From the NCBI RefSeq assembly GCF_900091315.1, contig NZ_FLSP01000047.1:1-61994 (forward strand): a DNA stretch of 61,994 nt. Direction: 5' to 3'. This document shows positions 17,039-28,773 of this stretch, piece by piece; the stretch's first letter is position 1, and each line of letters begins with the position of its first letter. A model generated the notes under the pieces. That model did not search any database, was not told the DNA's origin, and was given only the letters and a program-made list of their open reading frames with translations. The stretch is from Streptomyces sp. DI166. Lineage in GTDB: Bacteria > Actinomycetota > Actinomycetes > Streptomycetales > Streptomycetaceae. The translations under genes and the position numbers were made by a program.

Positions 17039-17084
17039 GTGCGGGCCGCGTGTGGCCGGTCGCGCCCACGCGGCGGAGCCGCAC
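17039..17084. repeat. Hairpin-forming intergenic repeat between rhaI and the aldolase gene
   Basis: The sequence can fold as GTGCGG (17039-17044) with CCGCAC (17079-17084), and CCGCGTG (17046-17052) with CACGCGG (17067-17073). The flanking cgacacggccccgcgcccctga ending looks like a GC-rich intergenic element that recurs across Streptomyces genomes (from memory, not searched). It lies within the catabolic operon and could reduce read-through or stabilise the rhaI message. Confidence 0.55.
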
Positions 17085-17146
17085 ATCGACACGGCCCCGC
17101 GCCCCTGAACACCTTCACCTCGCTTCTCCGTAAGGAACTCCTCGCT

Positions 17147-19182
17147 ATGTCAACCCACCCTGAAGCCGCCGCCCTCCTCGCCCGTTCCCACCGTCTCGGT
17201 GCCGACCCCCGCAACACCAACTACGCCGGCGGCAACGCCTCCGCCAAAGGCACCGCCACCGACCCCGTCACCGGGGGTGATGTGGAGCTGATGTGGGTCA
17301 AGGGGTCGGGAGGCGACCTCGGCACTCTCACCGAGAGCGGACTCGCCGTACTGCGGCTGGACCGTATGCGGGCGCTGGTCGACGTCTATCCCGGTGTCGA
17401 TCGCGAGGACGAGATGGTCGCCGCGTTCGACTACTGCCTGCACGGCAAGGGCGGGGCCGCGCCCTCCATCGACACCGCCATGCACGGGCTGGTCGAGGCC
17501 GCTCACGTCGATCATCTGCACCCGGACTCGGGCATCGCGCTCGCCTGTGCCGCCGACGGGGAGAAGCTGACCGCCGAGTGCTTCGGGGACACCGTGGTGT
17601 GGGTGCCGTGGCGGCGGCCCGGGTTCCAGCTCGGGCTGGACATCGCGGCGGTGAAGGCGGCCAACCCGCAGGCCATCGGGTGCGTGCTCGGCGGGCACGG
17701 CATCACCGCCTGGGGCGACACCTCCGAGGAGTGCGAGCGCAACTCCCTGCACATCATCCGCACCGCCGAGAAGTTCCTCGCGGAGAAGGGCAGGGCCGAG
17801 CCCTGCGGACCCGTCATCGAGGGGTACGGGGCACTCGGTGAGGCCGAGCGCAGGGAGCGGGCCGCCGCGCTCGCACCGTACGTACGTGCCCTGGCCTCGC
17901 AGGACCGGGCCCAGGTCGGACACTTCACCGACGCCGAGGTCGTACTGGACTTCCTCGCGCGCGCCGAGCACCCGCGACTTGCCGCGCTGGGTACCTCGTG
18001 CCCCGACCACTTCCTGCGCACCAAGGTCCGGCCGCTCGTCCTCGACCTGCCGCCGACCGCCCCGCTCGACGACGCGATCGCCCGGCTGAAGGAACTGCAC
18101 GCCGAGTACCGCGAGGAGTACGCCGCCTACTACGCGCGGCACGCCCTGCCCGACTCCCCCGCGATGCGCGGCGCCGACCCGGCGATCGTGCTGATTCCCG
18201 GGGTGGGCATGTTCTCCTTCGGCAAGGACAAGCAGACCGCGCGGGTCGCGGGCGAGTTCTACGTCAACGCCATCAACGTGATGCGCGGAGCCGAGGCGGT
18301 GTCGACGTACGCGCCCATCGAGGAATCGGAGAAGTTCCGCATCGAGTACTGGGCGCTGGAGGAGGCCAAGCTCCAGCGGATGCCGAAGCCGAAGCCGCTC
18401 GCCACGCGGGTCGCGCTGGTGACCGGGGCGGGCAGCGGGATCGGCAGGGCCATCGCGCACAGGCTTGTCGCCGAGGGGGCCTGTGTGGTCGTGGCCGATC
18501 TCAACGGGGACAACGCATCGGCCGTTGCCGAGGAGTTGGGCGGGCCGGACAAGGCCGTGGCCGTGACCGTCGACGTGACGGACGAGGCGCAGATCGCCGA
18601 CGCCTTCAAGGCCGCCGTGCTCGCCTTCGGCGGCGTCGACCTGGTGGTCAACAACGCGGGGATCTCCATCTCCAAGCCGCTGCTGGAGACTTCTGCGCGC
18701 GACTGGGACCTTCAGCACGACATCATGGCGCGCGGTTCCTTCCTGGTCTCACGGGAGGCGGCGCGCGTGATGATCGCCCAGGAGCTGGGCGGCGACATCG
18801 TGTACATCGCCTCCAAGAACGCCGTCTTCGCCGGGCCGAACAACATCGCCTACTCCGCGACCAAGGCCGACCAGGCGCATCAAGTGCGGCTGCTCGCCGC
18901 CGAGTTGGGGGAGCACGGTATCCGGGTCAACGGGGTGAACCCGGACGGTGTGGTGCGCGGCTCCGGGATCTTCGCCGGTGGCTGGGGCGCCCAGCGGGCG
19001 GCCGTGTACGGGGTGGAGGAGGAGAAGCTGGGCGAGTTCTACGCCCAGCGCACCATCCTCAAGCGCGAGGTGCTGCCCGAGCATGTCGCGGCTGCCGTCT
19101 TCGCCCTGACCGGCGGGGACCTCACCCACACCACCGGGCTGCACATCCCCGTCGACGCCGGCGTCGCCGCCGCCTTCCTGCG

Positions 19183-19186
<4 letters not shown>
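17147..19186 (+). CDS. rhaEW: Bifunctional L-rhamnulose-1-phosphate aldolase / L-lactaldehyde dehydrogenase
   Basis: A 679-residue fusion enzyme. The N-terminal ~400 residues are a class II aldolase/adducin domain with a zinc-type HVDHLHPDSG motif. They split L-rhamnulose-1-phosphate into dihydroxyacetone phosphate and L-lactaldehyde. From about residue 420 a short-chain dehydrogenase follows, with TGAGSGIG at about 426-433 and a YSATK active-site motif with Tyr569 and Lys573. It oxidises lactaldehyde to lactate. This fusion is known from Bacillus, Chloroflexus and other non-enteric rhamnose pathways. ATG 17147 with AAGGA upstream is the start; longer upstream reading belongs to the intergenic hairpin. 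The product lactate suits the adjacent lutABC. Confidence 0.93.
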
Positions 19187-20634
<1,448 letters not shown>

Positions 20635-20703
20635 GTGGTCTCGCCGGGGCCGTGGGCCCGCACTACCCTGCAACCGTCCGATGATCGAAGAGAGGGAGCC
20701 GCG

Positions 20704-21459
20704 ATGCGTGTCGCACTGTTCCTGACCTGCGTGAACGACACGCTCTATCCGGACACCGGCCGCGCCGTGGTGAGGCTGCTGACCAGGCTGGGGGTCGAGG
20801 TCGACTTCCCGATGGCCCAGACCTGCTGCGGGCAGGCGCACTACAACACCGGCTACCGGCACGGCGCGGAGCCCCTGGCCCGGCACTTCTCGGAGGTCTT
20901 CGGCGGGTACGAGGCGATCGTCACCCCGTCGGGGTCCTGCGGGGCGATGGTGCGGGAGCTGTATCCGCGGATGGGTGAACGGGCGCGCGCGGAGGGGCGT
21001 GGGGAATCCCTCGCGGCCACGCTCGCGCCCGTGGTGCCGAAGACGTACGAGCTGACGGAGTTCCTGGTGGACGTGCTGGGAGTGACGGACGTGGGGGCGT
21101 ACTACCCGCACAGGGTGACCTACCACCCCACGTGTCACGGGCTGCGCGGCCTCGGACTCGGTGACAGGCCGCTGCAACTCCTGCGGGCCGTCAAGGGATT
21201 GGAGCTGGTGGAGCTGCCGGGTGCCGAGGAGTGCTGCGGCTTCGGCGGCACCTTCGCGGTGAAGAACGCCGAGGTGTCGGCGGCGATGGGCGCGGACAAG
21301 GTGCGCAACGCCGAATCCACGGGAGCGGAGGTGCTGTGCGCGGCCGACAACTCCTGTCTGACGCACATCGGCGGCACGATCACCCGGCTGCGCACCGGTG
21401 TGCGGCCGGTGCACATCGCCGAGATCCTGGCGAGCACAGAGGAGGAACCGGCGCTGTGA
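20704..21459 (+). CDS. lutA: L-lactate utilisation protein LutA, CCG-domain Fe-S oxidoreductase
   Basis: A 251-residue protein with two CCG domains. TCCGQAHYNTGY is at about residues 41-52 and ECCGFGGTFAVKNAEVS near 177-193, with single Cys residues in SGSCGAM and HPTCHG completing the clusters. It is LutA/YkgE, one of three subunits that oxidise L-lactate to pyruvate without FAD-linked lactate oxidase. ATG 20704 follows GAGGGAG. It overlaps lutB by 4 bp (GTGA). The position directly after rhaB suggests use of lactate formed from rhamnose. Confidence 0.92.
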   Translation: MRVALFLTCVNDTLYPDTGRAVVRLLTRLGVEVDFPMAQTCCGQAHYNTGYRHGAEPLARHFSEVFGGYEAIVTPSGSCGAMVRELYPRMGERARAEGRGESLAATLAPVVPKTYELTEFLVDVLGVTDVGAYYPHRVTYHPTCHGLRGLGLGDRPLQLLRAVKGLELVELPGAEECCGFGGTFAVKNAEVSAAMGADKVRNAESTGAEVLCAADNSCLTHIGGTITRLRTGVRPVHIAEILASTEEEPAL

Positions 21460-22934
21460 GCGGGACATTCGTCGGCATGCCGGCCTTTCCCGAGGCCGCG
21501 CGGGAGGCCGTGCACAACCGGACGCTGCGGGGCAATCTGCGTCACGCCACGCACACGATCCGCGCGAAGCGGGCCAAGGCCGTGGCGGAGGTGTCCGACT
21601 GGGACGCGCTGCGCGAGGCGGGTGCGCGGATCAAGGACCGTACGCTCCGTCACCTCGACCGCTATCTGGTGCAGTTGGAGGAGTCGGTCACGGCGGCGGG
21701 CGGGGTCGTGCACTGGGCCGCCGACGCGGACGAGGCGAACCGGATCGTCGCCGAACTGGTCAAGGCGACCGGGGAGACGGAGGTCGTCAAGGTCAAGTCC
21801 ATGGCCACGCAGGAGATCGGGCTGAACGAGGCCCTGGAGGCCGAGGGCATCCGCGCCTACGAGACCGATCTCGCCGAGCTGATCGTGCAGTTGGGCAAGG
21901 ACCGGCCCTCGCACATCCTGGTCCCGGCGATCCACCGCAACCGGGGCGAGATCCGGGACATCTTCGCCCGCGAGATGAGCGAGTGGGGCCGCCCGGCCCC
22001 CGAGGGGCTGACCGACACGCCCGCCGAACTCGCCGAAGCGGCCCGTCTGCATCTGCGGGAGAAGTTCCTGCGCGCCAAGGTCGGCGTCTCCGGCGCCAAC
22101 TTCATGGTCGCCGAGACCGGCACCCTGGTCGTGGTGGAGTCCGAGGGCAACGGCCGTATGTGCCTGACCCTCCCCGAGACGCTGATCTCGGTGGTCGGCA
22201 TCGAGAAGGTCGTGCCGACCTGGCGGGACCTGGAGGTCTTCCTCCAGACCCTCCCCCGCTCCTCCACGGCCGAGCGTATGAACCCGTACACCTCGATGTG
22301 GACCGGCACCACGGACGGCGACGGCCCGCGCGCCTTCCATCTGGTCCTGCTCGACAACGGCCGCACCGACACGCTCGCCGACGAGGTCGGCCGCCAGGCC
22401 CTGCGCTGCATCCGCTGCTCGGCCTGTCTCAATGTGTGCCCGGTGTACGAGCGGGCGGGCGGCCATGCCTACGGCTCGGTCTACCCGGGCCCGATCGGCG
22501 CCATCCTCAGCCCCCAACTCCGGGGCACGGCAAGCGAGATCGACGCCTCCCTGCCGTACGCGTCCTCCTTGTGCGGGGCCTGCTACGAGGTGTGCCCGGT
22601 CGCCATCGACATCCCCGAGGTGCTGGTGCATCTGCGGGAGCGGGTCGTGCAGGGCGGGCCGGTGATCCGGGGCGGCAACAAGGTCGTGCTCAAGCCGGCC
22701 AAGGGGCACGCGGCGGAGCGGGCGGCCATGCGGGCGGCGGGCTGGGCGCTGGCCCGCCCCGGCGCCCTGCGCACCGGCCAGCGGCTCGCCTCACGCACGC
22801 GGCGACTGCATCCGCGCACCCTGCCCGGCCCCGGCAAGGCGTGGACCGGTACCCGGGATCTGCCCGCGGTGCCGTCGGAGCCGTTCCGGGACTGGTGGCA
22901 GCGTACGCACGGCGGAAAGGACGGCGCCAAGTGA
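21456..22934 (+). CDS. lutB: L-lactate utilisation protein LutB, [4Fe-4S] protein
   Basis: A 492-residue LutB/YkgF subunit. A LUD domain occupies the first ~300 residues. It is followed by two cluster motifs, CIRCSACLNVCP (Cys318, 321, 324, 328) and CGACYEVCP (Cys373, 376, 380). The tail is rich in Arg and Pro. GTG 21456 overlaps the lutA stop. It is expected to carry electrons from lactate oxidation to the membrane chain together with LutA and LutC. All motifs are intact and the length is typical. Confidence 0.93.
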   Translation: MSGTFVGMPAFPEAAREAVHNRTLRGNLRHATHTIRAKRAKAVAEVSDWDALREAGARIKDRTLRHLDRYLVQLEESVTAAGGVVHWAADADEANRIVAELVKATGETEVVKVKSMATQEIGLNEALEAEGIRAYETDLAELIVQLGKDRPSHILVPAIHRNRGEIRDIFAREMSEWGRPAPEGLTDTPAELAEAARLHLREKFLRAKVGVSGANFMVAETGTLVVVESEGNGRMCLTLPETLISVVGIEKVVPTWRDLEVFLQTLPRSSTAERMNPYTSMWTGTTDGDGPRAFHLVLLDNGRTDTLADEVGRQALRCIRCSACLNVCPVYERAGGHAYGSVYPGPIGAILSPQLRGTASEIDASLPYASSLCGACYEVCPVAIDIPEVLVHLRERVVQGGPVIRGGNKVVLKPAKGHAAERAAMRAAGWALARPGALRTGQRLASRTRRLHPRTLPGPGKAWTGTRDLPAVPSEPFRDWWQRTHGGKDGAK

Positions 22935-23572
22935 GCAGCAGGGAACGGATCCTGGGCCGGGTGCGGCGCGCGCTGGCGGATGGACCGCCGGGTGAGGACA
23001 CGGCCGTCGAGCGCGGGTATCTGCGGCAGCACGGCGACCTGGGTACGGCGCAGACGGTGGATCTGCTGGCGGAGAATCTGGCGGACTACCGGGCCATCGT
23101 GCACCGGACGGACACGGAGGAACTGCCGTATCTGGTCGCGCGGTTGCTCGCCGAGCGCGGCTCGCAGTCCGTGCTCGTGCCCCCTGGGCTGCCGCCGGAG
23201 TGGATGTCGGCCGCCGATGCCACGCGGGTGCACGACCGCGAGGTGAACACCGCGCGGGAACTGGACAAGGTCGAAAGCGTGGTGACCGGCTGTGCCGTGG
23301 CCATCGCCGAGACCGGCACGATCGTCCTCGACGGCTCCCCCGACCAGGGGCGGCGCCGGATCACCCTCGTCCCCGACCACCACATCTGTGTCGTACGGGT
23401 CCCGGAACAGGTGGTCTCGTCCGTGCCGCAGGCCCTCGAACGCCTCGACCCCGCCCGCCCGTTGACCTGGATCTCCGGCCCTTCGGCGACCAGCGACATC
23501 GAGCTGGACCGCGTTGAGGGCGTGCACGGGCCGCGCACGCTGGAGGTGGTCCTGGTGACGGCCGGGACGTGA
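22931..23572 (+). CDS. lutC: L-lactate utilisation protein LutC, LUD domain
   Basis: A 213-residue LUD-domain protein, the usual LutC/YkgG length. Conserved segments are SSRERILGRVRRAL at the start, AIAETGTIVLDGSPDQGRR in the middle and ISGPSATSDIELDRVEGVHG near the end. The GTG start overlaps the lutB stop. The last codons (VTAGT then TGA) form the first partial copy of a ~48-bp tandem repeat that continues into the spacer, so the gene end has been duplicated. It completes the three-subunit lactate-oxidising complex. Confidence 0.92.
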   Translation: MSSRERILGRVRRALADGPPGEDTAVERGYLRQHGDLGTAQTVDLLAENLADYRAIVHRTDTEELPYLVARLLAERGSQSVLVPPGLPPEWMSAADATRVHDREVNTARELDKVESVVTGCAVAIAETGTIVLDGSPDQGRRRITLVPDHHICVVRVPEQVVSSVPQALERLDPARPLTWISGPSATSDIELDRVEGVHGPRTLEVVLVTAGT

Positions 23573-23691
23573 CCGTCAAGCGCCCTCGGCCGACGGCCTT
23601 GGCGACGGCCCGCACGTAACCGTCAGGCGCCCTTCGGCCGACGGCCTTGGTGACGGCCCGCACGTAACCGTCAGGTGCCCTTCGGCCGACG
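23552..23691. repeat. Tandem repeat (~47-48 bp) spanning both stop codons of a convergent gene pair
   Basis: Partial unit 23552-23580, units 23581-23627 and 23628-23675, and a partial unit to 23691 share the core GACGGCC..CACGT.ACCGTCA. Read rightward, each unit ends like lutC (VTAGT*, LATART*, LVTART*). Read leftward, each carries the end of the membrane protein (KGT*, KGA*, EGA*). The junction of the two convergent genes has therefore been duplicated in tandem with both stop codons kept. Confidence 0.85.
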
Positions 23692-24600
23692 CGTCGCCTC
23701 CCGGCCCAGGATGCCGAACGCCCACCGCTCGTTGAAGCCCGCCACGAAACCGATGGCGCACCAGAAGCCCCAGAAGTCCGTGCCCTTGGCGGCCGATCCG
23801 GGGCTGCCCGGGGCCGCGCAGACCTCGGCGGCGGTGGCGGGCACCTCGAACACGGGCACCAGGCCGCCGCTGAGCAGGAAGTACACGGCCAGCGCGAGGA
23901 TCCAGCCGACGCACACCCGGTACACGCCCTCGTGGCGCATGCCGCGCGCCATCTGCCCCGGCACCACGAACCCGTCCCGCGCGCTGTTCTGACGCCGGGT
24001 CAACTGCTCGCCGTTCCCGCGCACTCGGACCAGCACGCTCAGCACGGCGCCGAGCGCGCCGACCCCACCGCACACGAACGCGCCCAGCAGATGCCAGCGG
24101 TTGGTGCAGTTGAGGGTGACGCCGAGCGCCCGGAGCAGATCGACGCCCCACAGCAGCGGCACCGTGAGCAGCACCAGGCTGGCGGCCGAGCCGAGGGTGA
24201 GACCGACGTTCAGGCCCCGGCTGACGGCGGTCGCGCTGTCCTGCGCGAGCCGTCCGCGCAGGTCGGCGATCTCCTCGTCGAGGTACTCGGTGAGATGCTC
24301 GTTCGGCTTGACGTCGTCGATCCGCGGATCGCGCAGCGCGTTGGCGAGCACGCGCTCCACCGTGACGCGCGCCGCGACCCGCGTGTTGCGCTCGAACGCC
24401 CGCTGCGAGGCGCCGTACAACAGCTGGAGCTGGAGCTGCTGTTCGGGATAGAGATCGCTGAACTTCGCATACGCCGGGCCGAGTCCGGCCGGTACCACAT
24501 CGGTGAGTCCCTCGGGGCGCAGCTCGGTGTCCGCCCCCTCGACCGACTCACGCATCTGCTGCCACCACGTGGTGTGGAGGCGTCCCCCGTCGACCGTCAT
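23671..24600 (-). CDS. Hypothetical integral membrane protein
   Basis: A 309-residue protein of unknown function. The first ~120 residues are soluble and alpha-helical, with a coiled-coil-like stretch around EYLDEEIADLRGRLAQD. Four hydrophobic segments follow: around LTLGSAASLVLLTVPLLWGV, LLGAFVCGGVGALGAVLSVL, VCVGWILALAVYFLLSGGLV and FWGFWCAIGFVAGF. The final ~15 residues are basic (GREATRRPKGT). It is divergent from the MoxR gene, with 175 bp between starts, and convergent with lutC, where the two ends share a tandem repeat. I do not recognise the family beyond a general resemblance to actinobacterial membrane proteins. Confidence 0.75.
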   Translation of the reverse strand: MTVDGGRLHTTWWQQMRESVEGADTELRPEGLTDVVPAGLGPAYAKFSDLYPEQQLQLQLLYGASQRAFERNTRVAARVTVERVLANALRDPRIDDVKPNEHLTEYLDEEIADLRGRLAQDSATAVSRGLNVGLTLGSAASLVLLTVPLLWGVDLLRALGVTLNCTNRWHLLGAFVCGGVGALGAVLSVLVRVRGNGEQLTRRQNSARDGFVVPGQMARGMRHEGVYRVCVGWILALAVYFLLSGGLVPVFEVPATAAEVCAAPGSPGSAAKGTDFWGFWCAIGFVAGFNERWAFGILGREATRRPKGT

Positions 24601-24735
24601 GAGGTAGCTGTACCGCCGCGCCCGGCGGCCTGGAAGGCGGCGCGCCGCACCAGGTCGGTGACGGTTGTCACGGGCGCGTCACCCTGCCCCGTCGATCGAG
24701 GTCCGCCGGACCATCCCGTGACAGATCGGCTGAAC

Positions 24736-24743
24736 AAGCGCTT
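24736..24743. promoter_or_regulatory. Short palindrome upstream of the MoxR gene
   Basis: AAGCGCTT sits within TGAACAAGCGCTTAGATA, 33 bp upstream of the moxR-like start. The core resembles TetR-type operators of the AACnAGCGCTTG class. No regulator gene is adjacent, so this is only a candidate. Confidence 0.35.
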
Positions 24744-24775
24744 AGATAGGAACGAGTACCCGAGCAGGAGGCCCC

Positions 24776-25629
<854 letters not shown>

Positions 25630-25633
<4 letters not shown>

Positions 25634-27018
25634 CCAGCCCGGCCACCGGTGTCACCGGTGTCACGGACGGCACCGGGGTCGCCGACCGGCTGACGTCGCT
25701 GGTCGCGGCGCTCCGCGCGCACGGCATCCGGATCGGCACCGGGGAGACCGTGGACGCGGCCGAGGCGGTGGCGGCGCTCGGGCTCACGGACCGGGAGCTG
25801 CTGCGTGAGGGCCTGGCGGCGACCCTGCTGCACAGCCCGGCGCAGCGGCCGGTGTTCGACCCGGTCTTCGACCTGTACTTTCCGCGCGGTGTCGGCGCCC
25901 CGGAGGGTGAGGCGGCGGGCCGGGACGACCTCCGGGACCGGCTGGCGTCGGCGCTGGCCGCGGACGACCGGGCGCTGATGGGCCGGCTGGCGGTGGAGGC
26001 GGTCGACGGGTACGGCGGCTACGGCTCCTCCCCCGGTTCGGACGGCTGGTCGTCGTACCAGACCCTGGACCGCATCCGTCCGCAGACGCTGCTGGCCCGG
26101 GTGCGGGACGAGATCCGGGCGCGGGGCGGGAGCGCGGGGTTCGCCGACCGGCTGCTGGAGGACGAGATCCGGCGGCGCATCGAGGCGTTCCGGGCGCTGG
26201 TGGTCGCGGAGGCGCGGCGCCGGGTGGCGGAGCGGCGCGGGCGGGACGAGATCGCCCGGCGGGCGGTGGCCCCGACCGCCGACCGCGTGGACTTCCTGTA
26301 CGCCGGGAAGGCGCAGGTCGCCGAGTTGCGCAGGGCGGTCCAGCCGCTCGCCCGCAAGCTGGCGACCCGGCTCGCGGCCCGTCGGCGGCGTGCCGCGCGG
26401 GGCTCGATCGATCTGCGGCGCACCCTGCGCGGTTCGCTGTCCACGGGCGGCGTGCCGATGAAGCCGGTGCTGCGCAGGCGCCGCCCGGCCCGGCCCGAGC
26501 TGGTGCTGCTGTGCGATGTGTCGGGCTCGGTGTCGGGGTTCTCGGACTTCACGATGCTGCTGGTGCAGGCGCTGCACGACCAGTTCAGCAAGGTGCGGGT
26601 GTTCGCCTTCGTCAACCGGGTCGACGAGGTCACCGGCATGCTGGTGCACGGCCGGGCGGACCCGCAGGGCCTGGGCTCCCGCATCCAGGCGGAGGCCACG
26701 CTGACCGGCTGGCACGGCAGCAGTGACTACGGCATGGCGCTGGGCGAGTTCGCCGAGCGGTACGGCGACGCGGTGGGCCCGCGCAGCACGGTGTTCGTGC
26801 TCGGTGACGCGCGCACCAACATGAGCGACCCGAACCTCGCGGCCGTCCGGCAGATCCGCGAACGGGCGCGCCGCGTCTACTGGTTGAACCCCGAGCCGAT
26901 GAGCAGTTGGGGCACGGGCGACTCGGCGGCGCCCGAGTACGCGGCGCTGGTCGAGATGCACGAGTGCCGCAACGCCCGCCAGCTCAGCGAGCTGGTGGCG
27001 CGGCTGCTGCCGGTGTGA
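25630..27018 (+). CDS. VWA domain protein (CoxE-like) paired with MoxR
   Basis: The product (462 aa) belongs to the CoxE/VWA_CoxE family. The N-terminal half is helical and Arg-rich. The C-terminal half is a von Willebrand factor A domain with the MIDAS motif DVSGSVS at about residues 296-302 and a second metal-contact region GWHGSSDYG. VWA partners of MoxR ATPases bind clients through a metal-dependent site. GTG 25630 overlaps the MoxR stop codon. The gene end lies in the first unit of a 30-bp tandem repeat, so its last five codons and stop are repeated twice in the spacer. Confidence 0.88.
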
Positions 27019-27090
27019 GCCGGGGCCCTGCGGCTGCTGCCGATGTGAGCCGGGATCCCGCGGCTGCTGCCGGTGTGAGCCGACGTCCCT
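27001..27090. repeat. Three tandem 30-bp repeats over the stop codon of the VWA gene
   Basis: Three adjoining units, 27001-27030, 27031-27060 and 27061-27090, each begin CGGCTGCTGCC. Each encodes RLLP(V/M) followed by TGA, then ten variable bases. The unit is exactly ten codons. Only the first copy is translated as the gene end; the others form the 3' untranslated spacer. Confidence 0.9.
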
Positions 27091-27210
27091 GAGGGACCCG
27101 CGCGTCTTCCTCAGGGCCTTCTCCGGGGCTCCCCGGGATGAATCAGGGTTCGCCCCCGATGCCCCGCGGTGCCCGGATCCCTACTGTCGAAGATGACGAA
27201 GGGGGCGGTC

Positions 27211-28185
27211 ATGAAGGCAGTGGTGCAGGAGCGGTACGGCTCGGTGGACGCGCTGGAGTTCCGGGACGTGGAGCGGCCGGAGCCCGGCCCGGGCGAGGTG
27301 CTGGTGCGGGTGCGCGCGGCCTCGGTGAACGCCTACGACTGGCACTTCCTGCACGGCGACCCGGTGGTGGCCCGCGCGATGATGGGCTGGCGCGGGCCCA
27401 GGGCGCGCATCCGGGGCCGTGATTTCGCGGGCGTGGTCGAGGCGGTGGGCAGCGGCGTCGACGGCCTGGCGCCCGGCGACGAGGTGTACGGGGAAGCGGA
27501 CGGCGCCTTCGCGGAGTACGTGTGCGCTCCGGGCGACAGCGTGGGCCCGAAGCCGTCCAACCTCACCTTCGAGCAGGCCGCGGCGATACCCCTCGCCGGG
27601 AACACGGCACTGATCGGCGTGCGGGACGTCGCGGGCGTCCAGCCGGGGCAGACGCTGCTGATCAACGGGGCTTCCGGGGGCGTCGGCACGTTCGCGGTGC
27701 AGCTCGGCAAGGTGTACGGCGCCGAGGTGACGGCGGTGTGCAGCGCGCGCAACGCCGACCGGGCCCGGTCGCTGGGCGCGGACCACGTCCTGGACTACGC
27801 CCGCGAGGACTTCACCCGCGGCGGCCGGCGCTATGACGTGGTGCTGGACCTGGTCGGCAACCACTCACTGACGGCGTTCCGGCGCGCGCTCACCCCGTCC
27901 GGCACCCTGGTGCTGTCCGGGGGCGGGATCTACGAGGGCGGGAGCGTCCTCGGTCCCATGGGGCTGTTCATCAAGCGGCGGCTGACGGCGCCCTTCGTGC
28001 GTCAGCGGCTGCTCGAACTCCCGGCCAGGCAGAGCAGGAAGAATCTGGCCGCCCTGCGGGAGCTGACCGAGTCCGGGCGCATATCGCCGGTCGTCGAGCG
28101 GACGTACCCGCTCAGCGAGGCGGCCGAGGCCATCCGGTACGTGGAGGTGGAGCACGCCCGCGCGAAGGTCGTCATCACCGTCTGA
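27211..28185 (+). CDS. Zinc-free MDR-family NADPH:quinone oxidoreductase / alcohol dehydrogenase
   Basis: A 324-residue medium-chain reductase/dehydrogenase of the quinone oxidoreductase branch. It has the N-terminal KAVVQERYGSVDALEF, a GroES-like domain, and a Rossmann fold with NGASGGVGTFAVQLGKVYG. It lacks the structural-zinc cysteine cluster of classical alcohol dehydrogenases. Such enzymes reduce quinones or enones with NADPH. ATG 27211 follows GGGGGCGG; an earlier ATG at 27193 is possible. It is convergent with a cupin gene 9 bp away, and its target is unknown. Confidence 0.85.
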   Translation: MKAVVQERYGSVDALEFRDVERPEPGPGEVLVRVRAASVNAYDWHFLHGDPVVARAMMGWRGPRARIRGRDFAGVVEAVGSGVDGLAPGDEVYGEADGAFAEYVCAPGDSVGPKPSNLTFEQAAAIPLAGNTALIGVRDVAGVQPGQTLLINGASGGVGTFAVQLGKVYGAEVTAVCSARNADRARSLGADHVLDYAREDFTRGGRRYDVVLDLVGNHSLTAFRRALTPSGTLVLSGGGIYEGGSVLGPMGLFIKRRLTAPFVRQRLLELPARQSRKNLAALRELTESGRISPVVERTYPLSEAAEAIRYVEVEHARAKVVITV

Positions 28186-28194
28186 GCCTGGCCG

Positions 28195-28557
28195 TCACTC
28201 CTTGGCCTTGGCGTACTCCTTGGCCATCGCGCCCGCGAAGTCGTAGACGATCACCTGCTCGTCGCCCACGACCCAGGCGTCGTGTCCGGGGGAGAGGACG
28301 AACACGTCGCCGGGGCCGACCTCGCCCTCACCGCCGTCGTCCATCGTGACGTGCATCCGGCCCTGGACCACATAGCCGTTGTGGTGGACCTCGCAGCTCT
28401 CGGTCCCCGCGAGGGGGCCGATGCACTCGGACCAGCGCCAGCCGGGTTCAAACGTGGCCACGGCGAAATCCAGTCCGGTCATATGGACGGCTTCCAGGTG
28501 CCCGCGGGGAAAATCGCGCCGCTCGTCCGGCTTGTCGAGCGTCTTCACTTCCATCAT
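28195..28557 (-). CDS. Small cupin-domain protein
   Basis: A 120-residue single cupin. Segments W(R)WSECIGPLAGTESCEVHHNGYVVQG and GPGDVFVLSPGHDAWVVGDE correspond to the two cupin motifs. The His-His pair (about residues 58-59) and the later His are available to bind metal. Small cupins of this type may bind ligands or act as simple metalloenzymes. ATG 28557, with AAGGAG upstream, is the start. Open frame upstream of it is non-coding. It is convergent with the MDR gene. No partner gene points to a function. Confidence 0.82.
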   Translation of the reverse strand: MMEVKTLDKPDERRDFPRGHLEAVHMTGLDFAVATFEPGWRWSECIGPLAGTESCEVHHNGYVVQGRMHVTMDDGGEGEVGPGDVFVLSPGHDAWVVGDEQVIVYDFAGAMAKEYAKAKE

Positions 28558-28773
28558 CACGGCTCTCCTTCCGGCCGCGCTGTGTGCCCAGGTCTCCATC
28601 CTCCGCCTGTCCACTCGGCGCCGCCATACGGGTGACAGGAGGGCAGCGTCCGGCGCGAGCGCGGCGTACCGGTGGCGCATGGAGTGAATCCGTGACCCCT
28701 GCATGCGCCCCCTGTCCCGCGGGGAGAATGCGGTCGGCGTTTGACCGGAATCGATCGGAAAGCAGGGCCGCTC

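Noticed and set aside
16856..17146. Upstream extension of the aldolase/dehydrogenase frame
   Set aside because: It overlaps the end of rhaI and the hairpin element. The ATG at 17147 with AAGGA before it fits the family start.
23552..23691. CRISPR array
   Set aside because: The units are directly adjacent, without unique spacers, and only two to three copies exist. They overlap gene ends.
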